A DNA stretch of 64,000 nucleotides from Stenotrophomonas maltophilia (GTDB lineage: Bacteria > Pseudomonadota > Gammaproteobacteria > Xanthomonadales > Xanthomonadaceae). Made by a program: the position numbers and the translations under genes. The notes below the pieces were generated by a model that was given only the letters and a program-made list of their open reading frames with translations, did no database searches and was not told where the DNA came from. Where the stretch lies: contig NZ_CP154630.1 of assembly GCF_039555535.1 (NCBI RefSeq), positions 2,989,001 through 3,053,000 of the forward strand, given 5' to 3'. Of this stretch, positions 31,485 to 40,558 are shown in pieces; position 1 is the stretch's first letter, and each line of letters begins with the position of its first letter.

Positions 31485-31519
31485 GCAAGAAGCCGGATCT
31501 CCCGCAACGGAGCTCCGGC
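31485..31519 (+). terminator. Displaced native terminator of ssrA
   Basis: AGCCGGA-T-CTCC-CGCAAC-GGAG-C-TCCGGCT followed by TTTTTTG. It lies 16 bases beyond attR. Before island entry it would have been about 25 bases from the ssrA 3' end, the usual position. ssrA now reads into the island instead. Confidence 0.8.
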
Positions 31520-31668
31520 TTTTTTGTTTCCCGAAGATGGCGCCCCCGCCTGCTGATCCGACCTCCCCCAATGCCACCCGCATCGGGAGCCAGTCACAGA
31601 AGCTGAGATCCGGATCCAGTAGAGTCCATGCGTCACACGACGTGACCCGAAACCTGAAAGGACATCAG

Positions 31669-33015
31669 ATGAAGCGCATCACACTGTTTGTGGGCTTGGC
31701 CGTGGCGTTGGCACTGGGGCAGGCTTCCGCTGCCACGCCAGGCTCCCGCTATCTACAGCTGGCCGCTGACCAGCGCGTACAACCCGGCACGGCAACCCTG
31801 CTTTCGAGCACCATCGATCTGAGCGCCCCCGGTTGGGTGTACGTGCAGTCGGATGGACGGTACTTCCCTGGCGGCAGCTCGGCTGCCAATGCCTACATCA
31901 CCATCAACGGTGAGGTGGTCTCCAACGACAGCTACATCGACTGGCGGCAGTCAACGTCGGCCCAACAGCACTCCTTCAATGTCATCGGTGCCAAGTACCT
32001 GCCTGCCGGACGCCATACGGTCAACCTGGCCGGGCAGGCCATCGGTTCGGCCGTCAATTTCGGCTCCGCCAGCAACCTCTCCGTGCTCATCACCTCTGCG
32101 GGCGCGGTTACCAACAGCGGCCTTGCGAGTGACACCGCACAGCTGGACTTCAATACGGTCGGCAGCCCTGAAGGAATGGCGCTGCAGGCCAAGGACCGCA
32201 AGCTGCTGATGACTGCCCAGGCCGGTAATCCCGGTGGCCCCATCGTGGCCATGGCTTCCGGCCGCGCGTTCGCGTGGGGCAACTACGGCGATGGCATGAT
32301 GGGAATTTTCCTGAACGAGCAGGAGCCCGGCATCGAATCGATGACCTGGTCGATCAATGACATCTTCAGTGGCGCAGAAACGCAGGCTCCCTTCTATTCG
32401 CAGGGCCTGTTCGTCAATCCGCCGGCTTACAGCACTGTCAGCTTCGTCGCGTCCGAATCGCCGTACTACCAACCGCAGGACGCCAACACCAACAACGTAA
32501 AGTACAAGTTCGGCGCCAACTCCCGACTGGTGACGCTGTCCAACGGCTTTGGCGTGGTCGGAAAGGGGTTGAATCCTGGATTCAACTACGCCGCCGCAGG
32601 CCCCTACCGCCGATTCGCCTATGTCTGCGTCGGGACCAATGGCTTCGCGCCGGGCTGTCCGTCGGTGGGCTCGCAGGTGGTCATTGGCGAGGGCCAGGTC
32701 TGCATTCCGCAGGGGCACAACGGCGTGGTGCTTTTCTCGACGAAGTCCCGCGTGCAGGGTGACCCGAACGACGGTGGCGGAAGCGTGTTCCTGTTCCTGA
32801 AGATCGATGGCCAGCAGGTGGGCAGCCTCGGCACCCAGCAGTTGGGCTCCAAGCCGGACTCGGTCAGCACCCGCACCATCTCCGCCAGCTACCTGAGCGC
32901 GGGATCATCCGCGCTGGGGACGGGCTGCCACACTGTGCAGGCCGTGGCCCAGGTATTGGGAGATTTCCGCCACATGTCGCTCAATGCCGACATGCCACTG
33001 GTCTGGTTCGACTGA
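31669..33015 (+). CDS. Secreted hypothetical protein
   Basis: 448 aa from the ATG at 31669 with AAAGGACATCAG before it. Signal peptide LFVGLAVALALGQASA. The mature part is strand-rich (SSTIDLSAPGWVYVQSDG, YITINGEVVSNDSYIDW) and has Cys pairs in YVCVGTNGFAPGCP and VCIPQG. It looks like a large extracellular beta protein. No family recognised. First core gene after the island. Confidence 0.78.
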   Translation: MKRITLFVGLAVALALGQASAATPGSRYLQLAADQRVQPGTATLLSSTIDLSAPGWVYVQSDGRYFPGGSSAANAYITINGEVVSNDSYIDWRQSTSAQQHSFNVIGAKYLPAGRHTVNLAGQAIGSAVNFGSASNLSVLITSAGAVTNSGLASDTAQLDFNTVGSPEGMALQAKDRKLLMTAQAGNPGGPIVAMASGRAFAWGNYGDGMMGIFLNEQEPGIESMTWSINDIFSGAETQAPFYSQGLFVNPPAYSTVSFVASESPYYQPQDANTNNVKYKFGANSRLVTLSNGFGVVGKGLNPGFNYAAAGPYRRFAYVCVGTNGFAPGCPSVGSQVVIGEGQVCIPQGHNGVVLFSTKSRVQGDPNDGGGSVFLFLKIDGQQVGSLGTQQLGSKPDSVSTRTISASYLSAGSSALGTGCHTVQAVAQVLGDFRHMSLNADMPLVWFD

Positions 33016-33095
33016 CCCATCGCGTCGAATGTCGCCGGTGGCCGGGTCTGTTCGCCCCGCCACCGGCTATCCCGCAACACGTTGAAGGACCTGCC

Positions 33096-33578
33096 ATGAA
33101 AGCCCCTCTCGCCCTCACCCTGCTCTTCGCCGCATTCGCCGCAGCCCCAGCCACGCTCGCCGCCGCACCGGCCATCGCGCCCCCCGGCACCGCCACGCTG
33201 GAAGCCCTGCTCGCCTGCAAGGCCGGCTCCAACTTCAGCGAGGCTGAAGCCATCGATGCACTGCAGGCCGCTGGCCTGGCCAGGAAACCGGGTGGCACCT
33301 TCGAGCCGGAGGACAAGCCGGTCGCCCTGTTCGGCGGTACCGTCACCAGTGCCGATGTGAACGTGGCCGAGGGCGAGAAGAGCCTCTTCGTCTATTTGAA
33401 CGGCGTTGATTCCAAGCGTCTGGCCAAGGCATGGTCAGTAACCACGGTCAACGAGCACGCCAACACGGAAGAGCCTTCATACGTGAAGGCCATCGACAAG
33501 CGACACACCCTGCACGTGATCGCAGGCGACGACTACGAAGGCTATTCCGCTGCCGTGAAGTGCCAGATCACCCGGTAA
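33096..33578 (+). CDS. Secreted hypothetical protein
   Basis: 160 aa with an Ala-rich signal peptide (LALTLLFAAFAAAPATLAA). Cys41 in LEALLACKAGSNF and Cys near the end (AAVKCQITR) could pair. No family recognised. It follows the previous gene after 80 bases. Convergent with the methyltransferase gene. Confidence 0.75.
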   Translation: MKAPLALTLLFAAFAAAPATLAAAPAIAPPGTATLEALLACKAGSNFSEAEAIDALQAAGLARKPGGTFEPEDKPVALFGGTVTSADVNVAEGEKSLFVYLNGVDSKRLAKAWSVTTVNEHANTEEPSYVKAIDKRHTLHVIAGDDYEGYSAAVKCQITR

Positions 33579-33592
33579 CGGGTTGATCCCCG

Positions 33593-34054
33593 CTACAGCC
33601 AACGCCGCACACGTTGGCGGAACAACGGATACACCTCGGGAAAGCGGGCCAGCAACGCCCGCTCTTCCGGCATGATCTGCAGCCAGGTGATGTACAGCAC
33701 GAACAACGGTACAGCCAGCAACGCGATCGCGTTCTGCAGGTACAACATTGCACCGGCCAGGATCGTTGCCTGGCCCAGATACATCGGATTGCGCGTGTAG
33801 CGGTACACGCCGTGCATGACCAGCGCGCTCGATGCTGAAGGGCGCAGCGGATTGACCGTGGTGCGCGCCCGCTGGAACGCGAGCTTCGGCAGCAGGTTCA
33901 GCGCCACACCAATCGCCATCACCCCGCCTGCCATCAGCGCCGGCATCGGCAGGGGCAACGCCGCCTCCGGCCACAGTCGGCTCCCTAGCCAGCCGATCCC
34001 CGCGCATAGCAGCATCACCAGCGGCGGCGGGATCCGGGTCTCAAGCCACGTCAT
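33593..34054 (-). CDS. Isoprenylcysteine carboxyl methyltransferase-family protein
   Basis: 153 aa, four to five transmembrane helices. The ICMT/PEMT SAM-binding signature is GVYRYTRNPMYLGQATIL, then MPEERALLARFPEVYPLF near the C-terminus. Bacterial members methylate lipids or small molecules at the membrane; substrate unknown here. Single gene. Confidence 0.85.
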   Translation of the reverse strand: MTWLETRIPPPLVMLLCAGIGWLGSRLWPEAALPLPMPALMAGGVMAIGVALNLLPKLAFQRARTTVNPLRPSASSALVMHGVYRYTRNPMYLGQATILAGAMLYLQNAIALLAVPLFVLYITWLQIMPEERALLARFPEVYPLFRQRVRRWL

Positions 34055-34207
34055 CGCAGTCCCTGCATCGCTCCATTCACCCCAGTGTCACACGAACCTG
34101 TCTGAATCGCTTGCACGGCAGCGGCTCAGGGGCCCAAACCGACCGCCCGGTATCTTCCGCTTTGACAGGCCGACCGCTAGAGTGGCGCGACCGCGCAGGA
34201 GGATCGT

Positions 34208-36229
34208 ATGGCTACCATGGGCTTGGGCTTCATCGGCCGCACGACCCTCATCATCACCGTGCTGCTCACCCTGGGCGGCTGCGCGACATTGCGCCAGTTC
34301 GGCCCCTCGGTGCAGGTGACTTCGGTCACGCCCGGCCAGTACATCGCGCTCAAGCGCGGCGACATCCTCACCACCGGCAAGCTCAGCTCGGCGACGATGG
34401 AAACGCTGCGCGTGGCCGGCCTGGATGAAGGCGTCTGCGCCAAGCCGGGCCTGCCCTGCATCGAAGCGATGGAAGGCAGCATCGTGGTGCGCGAGGAGGA
34501 CAAGCGTTCGAGTCTGTCCGAGTTGTGGCTGCAGTATGCAATGACCCTGCCCGCGCCGAAGCGCGAGTACTCCACCTCCGGCCGTGCCAAGAGCGCGATC
34601 AACGAGCTGGATGCCGATTTCCAACCGCGCCTGGACGCGTGGATGCAGGTCGCGCGCCAGGCCTACGCCTATCTGTTCTTCACCGAGCGCACCGCCAACC
34701 AGCGCGGCTTCGAAGACCGCCAGACCCAGGTGCGCGACTACTACAACCTGGCCGTGCAGGAAGCCTCGGTGCAGCTGTACAACGCGTATGCCACCGGGCG
34801 CGTGCACAGCGAAGCCAGCCACTTCCAGCTGGGCCGATGGACCTTTGTGCTGGCCCCTTCAGGCGAAGCATCGCCGCTGGATACGCGCACCCCCACCGAG
34901 CTGGTGCCGGCGGCCTCGCTGTCGTTCACCGGCACGCTGCGCAGCGTGCACCGCCGCGATGGCTTCGGTGCCGAGCTGGTAGCGGTGATGGACGATCCTG
35001 CAGCCGCCACGACCACGACGCCGCCGGCAGCGACGCCTGCCACGCAGGCCAGCGCTCCGGCCACGCAGAGCTGGAGCGAGATGCCGTCGCCGTCGATGAC
35101 GGTGCTGCTGCGCTTCTCGGGAAAGAACCTGTGGGAAGTGCTGCACGACGACGAGCCGAAGCTGGAGATCCACGACCCCTACCAGGTCACGGAAGTCACC
35201 CTGCATGGCCAGCAGGTGCCGCTGGCCGCGAACTTCACGGCTGGCTACGCGCTGTGGCTTGCCCGTTCCAACTTCAGCCACCAGTCGCTGCGCTCGTTGT
35301 TCGGCAGCAAGGGCGGCATCGACACGCCGCATCTGTACATGATGCAGCCGTACGATCCCAACCGCCGCGTGCTGCTGATGATCCATGGCCTGGCCAGCAG
35401 CCCGGAAGCCTGGGTCAACGTTGCCAACGAGCTGATGCGTGACGACGAGATCCGCCAGGATTTCCAGATCTGGCAGTTCTATTACCCGACCAACATGCCC
35501 ATCGCGATGAGCCACGATGCAATGCGCCATACGCTGGCCGAAGTGCTCAAGCATTTCGATCCCAGTGGCAAGGCGCAGGCGTCGCACGACATGGTGCTGG
35601 TCGGGCACAGCATGGGCGGCGTGATCGCGCGGCTGATGATCTCCTCTTCCGGAGATCATCTGGTGGACACGCTGCTGGCAACCGCGCAGATGACACCTGC
35701 ACAACAGGAGCTTCTGCGCACCAAGGGCGCACCGGTGCTGACCTTCCTGCCGGAACCGGAAGTGTCGCGCGTGGTGTTCATCGCCACGCCGCACCGTGGC
35801 ACCGACGTGGCCGGCACCCGCCTGGGCCGCTGGATCGGACGCCTGGTGCGGTTGCCGCTGACCGTGCTGGAAGACGTGGCCACCATTGCCAACGATGGTC
35901 AGATCGACCGCAATGACGGCAAGCACGGCTACCAGATGAACAGCATCCAGAACCTGGACAAGGATGATCCCTTCGTCCGCGCGGTGGCCGACCTGCCGAT
36001 GTCGCCGAAGGTGCACTACCACTCGATCATCGCGCGCGCCAAGGCCGATGGTCCGCTGGAAAAGACCGACGACGGACTGGTGCCCTACTGGAGCTCGCAC
36101 CTGCCGCACGCGGACTCGGAGAAGGTGATCGTGTCCGGTCACAGCGTGCAGGAAGCCACGCCGGCCATCGTTGAGCTGCGGCGGATCCTGCATGAGGACA
36201 TGCAGGAGCACGACCGCCAGAACAGGTAG
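34208..36229 (+). CDS. Alpha/beta-hydrolase lipoprotein
   Basis: 673 aa. Signal peptide with lipobox LGGC (Cys about 25). The N-terminal 350 residues are an unassigned domain with a Thr/Pro/Ala linker (about 262-290). The hydrolase domain (about 390-673) has LLMIHGLASSPEAWVNV (oxyanion region), the nucleophile elbow VGHSMGGVIARL with Ser468, and VVFIATPHRGTDVAG, as in PGAP1-like/triacylglycerol lipases. A late His is in VIVSGHSVQEA. Probably an outer-membrane-anchored lipase or esterase. Confidence 0.87.
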   Translation: MATMGLGFIGRTTLIITVLLTLGGCATLRQFGPSVQVTSVTPGQYIALKRGDILTTGKLSSATMETLRVAGLDEGVCAKPGLPCIEAMEGSIVVREEDKRSSLSELWLQYAMTLPAPKREYSTSGRAKSAINELDADFQPRLDAWMQVARQAYAYLFFTERTANQRGFEDRQTQVRDYYNLAVQEASVQLYNAYATGRVHSEASHFQLGRWTFVLAPSGEASPLDTRTPTELVPAASLSFTGTLRSVHRRDGFGAELVAVMDDPAAATTTTPPAATPATQASAPATQSWSEMPSPSMTVLLRFSGKNLWEVLHDDEPKLEIHDPYQVTEVTLHGQQVPLAANFTAGYALWLARSNFSHQSLRSLFGSKGGIDTPHLYMMQPYDPNRRVLLMIHGLASSPEAWVNVANELMRDDEIRQDFQIWQFYYPTNMPIAMSHDAMRHTLAEVLKHFDPSGKAQASHDMVLVGHSMGGVIARLMISSSGDHLVDTLLATAQMTPAQQELLRTKGAPVLTFLPEPEVSRVVFIATPHRGTDVAGTRLGRWIGRLVRLPLTVLEDVATIANDGQIDRNDGKHGYQMNSIQNLDKDDPFVRAVADLPMSPKVHYHSIIARAKADGPLEKTDDGLVPYWSSHLPHADSEKVIVSGHSVQEATPAIVELRRILHEDMQEHDRQNR

Positions 36230-36327
36230 CCCACATCATCACGGCCGCTGGCTGTCCAGCGCGGCCGCATCACAGCGGCGGTGCCCGGGCTTGCCGGAAC
36301 ACCGCCACTGCGGCAGGCGCGAACTGC

Positions 36328-37020
36328 TCAGCCTTCCCCGCCGGCTGCAGCGTCGATGATCAGATCTGCCACTGCTACCGGCTGCGATGCCAGCGACGCG
36401 TGGCTGGCATCCAGCGTGAGGGTGGCACGCGGCTGCATGCGCGCCGCCATGCGCCGCTGGTTGTCGGGATGGATCATGTGATCGGCGCTGGAGACCTGGT
36501 ACCAGCTCGGCTTGTACCGCCACGCTGGATCGCTGATGGCATCACCGAACGTGCTCGCCAGAGGCGCCTTCTGCGTGACCGCCATTACCCGCGCCTCGTC
36601 GACCGGCAGGTCCTGGCAGAAGCTCTCGTGGAACCTGCCCGGCTGCAGCCACAGGTAACCGTCGCTGTCTGGCGCCAGGTTGGCCGCCGCCTCGGGCAGC
36701 TGCTGCTGGGTAATGCCGCCGGGGCTCTCGCCCGCATCCGGCGCAAACGCGGCAATGAAGACCAGCCCTATCACGTTGGGTTCGTTTCCGGCCTCGGAGA
36801 TCACGGCTCCACCATAGGAATGGCCGACCAGCAGCACCGGCCCCTGGAACTGGCGGATCATGCGGCGGGTGCGTTCCGCGTCGTCGGCCAGCGATGTCAG
36901 TGGCAGTTCCACGGCATGCAGGTCGCGGAAGCCTCGGCGATCGAGCTCCAGGATCACCTTGGCCCAATGCGCGGCACCGCCCCAGAAACCATGAACCAGA
37001 ATGATGCTTGGCTTGCTCAT
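36328..37020 (-). CDS. Alpha/beta hydrolase
   Basis: 230 aa from the ATG at 37020 with GAGGAG upstream. Motifs: IILVHGFWGGAAHW, LLVGHSYGGAVISEAG (nucleophile Ser), and late His in LDASHASLASQPVAVADLI. No signal peptide. Members related to EstA-type/AB hydrolase_6 are often controlled by a divergent regulator; here the AraC gene starts 99 bases away in the opposite direction. Confidence 0.88.
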   Translation of the reverse strand: MSKPSIILVHGFWGGAAHWAKVILELDRRGFRDLHAVELPLTSLADDAERTRRMIRQFQGPVLLVGHSYGGAVISEAGNEPNVIGLVFIAAFAPDAGESPGGITQQQLPEAAANLAPDSDGYLWLQPGRFHESFCQDLPVDEARVMAVTQKAPLASTFGDAISDPAWRYKPSWYQVSSADHMIHPDNQRRMAARMQPRATLTLDASHASLASQPVAVADLIIDAAAGGEG

Positions 37021-37118
37021 CTTGCAGGACTCCTCACTTGGATGGGATGGTTGGCTGGTGGCAGCCCGTGCTGCCTGAAGCCTCCTGACCAGACTACGGA
37101 TCGCCCCCGCCAGCGGCG

Positions 37119-38051
37119 ATGCACGGACTCCTGAAAACCATGCCAAGGCTCCACAACACCGAAGCGCTCCAGGCTGGGTCCGACGCACTGTTTGCGATCT
37201 TCCAGTCGTCGCGCATGCAGGGCGGCGACATCAGCCGCCACGTCATGCAACCCGGCGGATCACTCGCCATTGCCGAAGGCCAGGGGTGCTTCCACTTCAT
37301 CGAGCACGGCACGGCGCGGCTGCATGCAGATAGGGCCGTCGTGCCGCTGCGTACGGGCGAGCTGCTGTTGATGCCGCATGGCCGGACGCATCGCATCGAC
37401 TGCGCCGCCGACGCGCAGGGGCCGGCCCATCTGACCACCGCATCGTTCGGGTTCGATGGCCCCGGCAGCCGTCTGCTGCTCGATGCCCTGCCCGGTTGGT
37501 TGCATGTCCCAGGGGTGGACCGGATGCCAAGCGGATTTCCCGCCAATTCGGCCGACTGGATGGCGGTAACCCTGGCCGCGATCCAGGCTGAAGCGTCCCG
37601 GCCTACGCTGGGCAGCGGCTTGATGCTGTCACGCCTGCTCGACCTGCTGTTTGTCTGGACCCTGCGCTACTGGCTCGGAACGTCCGGTCCGCACAACTGC
37701 CAGCGTCTGCACGCCTTGGCCGACCCCCTGATCGGACGAGCATTGGCGTTGATGCAGGCCCAGCCCGCACACGCATGGACCGTCGAGTCACTTGCAGCGT
37801 GCCTGAATCAGTCCCGCTCGAATTTCGCGCAGCGATTCAGCCTCGCCACCGGCATGTCACCGATGCGCTATCTGACTGAATCGCGACTGCAGCTGGCCGC
37901 GCAGATGTTGCGCAGTGGCAACCGACGGGTGTCGCAGATTGCAGGAGACGTCGGGTATCTGTCCGAACCCGCATTCAGTCGTGCGTTCCGCCGCGCGTTC
38001 GGCATGAGCCCGAATGCCTGGCGCCAACAGGCACCGGCGACATCCGACTGA
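37119..38051 (+). CDS. AraC-family transcriptional regulator
   Basis: 310 aa (303 if the ATG at 37140 is used). The N-terminal cupin-like sensing half has ELLLMPHGRTHRID. The C-terminal double HTH has AWTVESLAACLNQSRSNFAQRF, read in parts, then VSQIAGDVGYLSEPAFSRAF and FGMSPNAWR. Divergent from the hydrolase gene, which is its likely target. Confidence 0.9.
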   Translation: MHGLLKTMPRLHNTEALQAGSDALFAIFQSSRMQGGDISRHVMQPGGSLAIAEGQGCFHFIEHGTARLHADRAVVPLRTGELLLMPHGRTHRIDCAADAQGPAHLTTASFGFDGPGSRLLLDALPGWLHVPGVDRMPSGFPANSADWMAVTLAAIQAEASRPTLGSGLMLSRLLDLLFVWTLRYWLGTSGPHNCQRLHALADPLIGRALALMQAQPAHAWTVESLAACLNQSRSNFAQRFSLATGMSPMRYLTESRLQLAAQMLRSGNRRVSQIAGDVGYLSEPAFSRAFRRAFGMSPNAWRQQAPATSD

Positions 38052-38121
38052 GGGAAATCCCTCATCGCGCGTGCGCACCCGCCCTCCTATGCTGGCCTCA
38101 CATTCCCCGCAGGAGGTCCGC

Positions 38122-38994
38122 ATGACCACGCAAGAGCCCAGCCGCCAGCCCAGCCCCGACCCGGCCGAGCGCGATGCCTTCTTCCCGTCGCCCTACTCGC
38201 TGTCACAGTTCACATCGCCCAGGAGCAACCTGTCCGGCGCCGACTATCCGGACGCACGCCGCGACGGTCGCTGGAAGGTGCTGATGATCGCCGCCGACGA
38301 GCGCTACCTGCCCACCGCCAATGGCCACCTGTTCTCAACCGGCAATCATCCGGTGGAGACCCTGCTGCCGATGTACCACCTCGACAAGGCCGGCTTCGGC
38401 ATCGATGTCGCCACGCTGTCGGGCAACGCCGCCAAATTCGAGTGGTGGGCGTTCCCGCGCGAGGACACGGAGATCGGCGGACTGTACGAACGTTACGAGT
38501 CGCGCTTCCGTCAGCCGCTGCCGCTGGACGAGGTGGTCACCGGGCTCGATGCGGATTCGGACTATGCCGCCGTGTTCATCCCCGGCGGCCATGGCGCCCT
38601 GATCGGGCTGCCGCAGAGCCGCGCGGTGAAGGCCGTCCTGCACTGGGCGATGGCCCAGCAACGCCACATCATCACCCTGTGCCACGGTCCGGCCGCACTG
38701 CTGGCTGCAGGCGTGGACGAGGCCGATGGCGGTTCGCTGTTCCGCGGCTACCGCATCTGTGCCTTCCCCGATGCGATGGACCGGCAGACGCCAGAGATCG
38801 GCTACATGCCCGGGCAGCTGCCGTGGTTCTTCGGCGAGCGCCTGGCGCAGCAGGGTGTGCAGATCGTCAACGATGGCATCGACGGCAGCGTGCTGCAGGA
38901 TCGCCTGCTGCTGACCGGCGACAGTCCGCTGGCTGGTAATGCGCTGGGCAAGCTGGCAGCGCGCACGCTGCTCGACGCCTTGGCCAGCCGCTGA
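38122..38994 (+). CDS. hchA: Protein/nucleic acid deglycase Hsp31 (HchA)
   Basis: 290 aa from the ATG at 38122 with AGGAGGT. DJ-1/PfpI superfamily; HchA acts as glyoxalase III/deglycase and chaperone. Motifs: KVLMIAADERYLPTANGHLFSTGNHP (read in short parts), FEWWAFPREDTEI, VFIPGGHGALIGLP, and nucleophile Cys in IITLCHGPAALLAAG. Smo R-type regulator gene starts 5 bases after its stop. Confidence 0.93.
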   Translation: MTTQEPSRQPSPDPAERDAFFPSPYSLSQFTSPRSNLSGADYPDARRDGRWKVLMIAADERYLPTANGHLFSTGNHPVETLLPMYHLDKAGFGIDVATLSGNAAKFEWWAFPREDTEIGGLYERYESRFRQPLPLDEVVTGLDADSDYAAVFIPGGHGALIGLPQSRAVKAVLHWAMAQQRHIITLCHGPAALLAAGVDEADGGSLFRGYRICAFPDAMDRQTPEIGYMPGQLPWFFGERLAQQGVQIVNDGIDGSVLQDRLLLTGDSPLAGNALGKLAARTLLDALASR

Positions 38995-38999
38995 CCCGG

Positions 39000-39704
39000 A
39001 TGAGCGAACTGGTGCAGGCGTTGCTGGAACTGGAACGCGCCCGCTCACTGAGTGCGGTGGGCGCGGCCCTGCGAGGCATCGCGGCACCACTCGGCTACGA
39101 CCGCGTGCTGGTGTTCGCCACCGGCACCGGGCTGGAGCGCGGTACACAACGCGTGTACTGGATCGAGGGCGACTGGTTCGGCGACGGCAGCAGTACCGAC
39201 CTTGCGCGCTATCTGCACGCCTGTCCGGTCAACCGCCACGTACTGGACAGTGACGCGCCGTTCTTCTGGAGCAAGCGCCAGGGCGTTCGTGGCGAACGCT
39301 ATCAGGTGGTGACGCAGCCACGTGGTGAAGGCCTGCACGGTCTGCAGGTGCCGGTATTCGGAACCACCGGTCTGGAGGGCGCGATCAGTTTTGCCGGGAC
39401 ATCGATCGACGCGTCGGCCAGCGCGCGCCTGCAGCTGGAAGCTGCTGCAACCGCAGCATTCCGAGCCGCACGCCACCTGGCCGAATCGCCTGCCGAGCTT
39501 TCGGGAAGCGCGCTGAGCAACCGCGAGCGCGAAGTGCTGCGCTGGGTTGCCGCCGGCCGCCGGCAGGCTGAGATCGCGGCCACGCTTGGGCTTTCCACGC
39601 GCACGGTGGAGAACCATCTGCGCCACGCGCGTCAACGCCTGGGTGTGGCGACCACCGCGCAGGCAGTGCGTGCCGCCAGCCGTCGCGGCGAGATCGAAGA
39701 CTGA
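39000..39704 (+). CDS. smoR: LuxR-family regulator (SmoR-like LuxR solo)
   Basis: 234 aa. The N-terminal autoinducer-binding-like domain (YDRVLVFATGTGLE, VYWIEGDWFGDG) is followed by a LuxR HTH (LSNREREVLRWVAAGR, EIAATLGLSTRTVENHL) at 170-234. No luxI is near. It is co-transcribed with hchA (5-base gap). In S. maltophilia the LuxR solo SmoR, encoded with hchA, was linked to acyl-homoserine-lactone response and swarming; the match is by context and length. Confidence 0.85.
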   Translation: MSELVQALLELERARSLSAVGAALRGIAAPLGYDRVLVFATGTGLERGTQRVYWIEGDWFGDGSSTDLARYLHACPVNRHVLDSDAPFFWSKRQGVRGERYQVVTQPRGEGLHGLQVPVFGTTGLEGAISFAGTSIDASASARLQLEAAATAAFRAARHLAESPAELSGSALSNREREVLRWVAAGRRQAEIAATLGLSTRTVENHLRHARQRLGVATTAQAVRAASRRGEIED

Positions 39705-39791
39705 TCGCGGCGAGGCACTTCCGGCGGTCTGGTTCGCGTGTTACACACGCCATGCGCATGTGCGCGATTGCAGAAAGCAAGGATGATGCTT

Positions 39792-40025
39792 ATGAAACTG
39801 CAACTGGCCACGATGGCCGCGTTGGTGGTGGCAACTGCAACCCTGGCTCCGGTGGCGGACGCCAACACAGGGGTCCCGAGAGAGAATGTTTCCTGTGTGC
39901 CTGTGAATGTGGACCGCAACCGCGTCCACCACCACTGCACGGAAACCTACACCGATGAATTCGGCAACGTCTACACAGCCGAGTACTGGATCGACGAGTA
40001 CGGCAACCCTTACCTGCGCGACTGA
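39792..40025 (+). CDS. Small secreted protein, paralogue A
   Basis: 77 aa from the ATG at 39792, preceded by AAGGATGATGCTT; upstream ATGs at 39783 and 39786 abut the ribosome site. Signal peptide MKLQLATMAALVVATATLA. The mature part has two Cys (VSCVPVNVDRN, HHHCTETYTDEFG) and ends YWIDEYGNPYLRD. It is paralogous to the next gene. Confidence 0.78.
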   Translation: MKLQLATMAALVVATATLAPVADANTGVPRENVSCVPVNVDRNRVHHHCTETYTDEFGNVYTAEYWIDEYGNPYLRD

Positions 40026-40159
40026 GCCGGGAAGGGACTGCGCCGGGCCGCGAGCCGGGCCGGCGCGTACGCAGCAGCTGCCGCACGGTCGCCTGATCTA
40101 CCGGGGGTAGTTGCATGACACCGCGCAGATGCGCGATTGCAGACACAAGGATGATGCCC

Positions 40160-40402
40160 ATGAAACTGCACCTGGCCTCGATGGCCGCACTGATGCTTGC
40201 TGTGGGAGCTCTCTCCACGTCGTCCCAGGCCACCGCCAGCGGTGGTGGCGGTGGTCCGGAGAACACGAACTGCGTCCGGGTCAAGATGGGGCCCTATTAC
40301 CATCAACGTTGCGAAGTGACGTACTTCGAAGAGGATGGCACTCCCTACATCCGGGTGTACTGGATTGACCAGAATGGCCAGTGGTACCTGCCCGCCGACT
40401 GA
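40160..40402 (+). CDS. Small secreted protein, paralogue B
   Basis: 80 aa from the ATG at 40160. Signal peptide MKLHLASMAALMLAVGA. Same plan as its neighbour: NCVRVKMGPYYHQRCEVTYFEEDGTPY and YWIDQNGQWYLPAD, read in parts. The upstream 45 bases (GCGCGATTGCAGA, AAGGATGATG) are also conserved, so gene and leader were duplicated together. Confidence 0.78.
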   Translation: MKLHLASMAALMLAVGALSTSSQATASGGGGGPENTNCVRVKMGPYYHQRCEVTYFEEDGTPYIRVYWIDQNGQWYLPAD

Positions 40403-40558
40403 GCAGACATGATCTCCTGATCGCGCCCGCGCGATCCGCCGGGCGGCGCTTTCACCGCCCGCCCGGCACCTGCCATCCGCCCATCCCGGCATACCGCTGC
40501 CCTCGCCTTCCATGGCATGCTCCATGAAACCGTTTTCATGGAATGGAGGGATTCCACG

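Noticed and set aside
31110..31583. 157-aa minus-strand ORF crossing attR
   Set aside because: It spans the island junction and terminator and has no protein-like pattern.
34859..36211. 450-aa minus-strand ORF opposite the alpha/beta-hydrolase lipoprotein
   Set aside because: Same composition artefact, with no motif; the plus-strand gene has signal peptide and GHSMGG.
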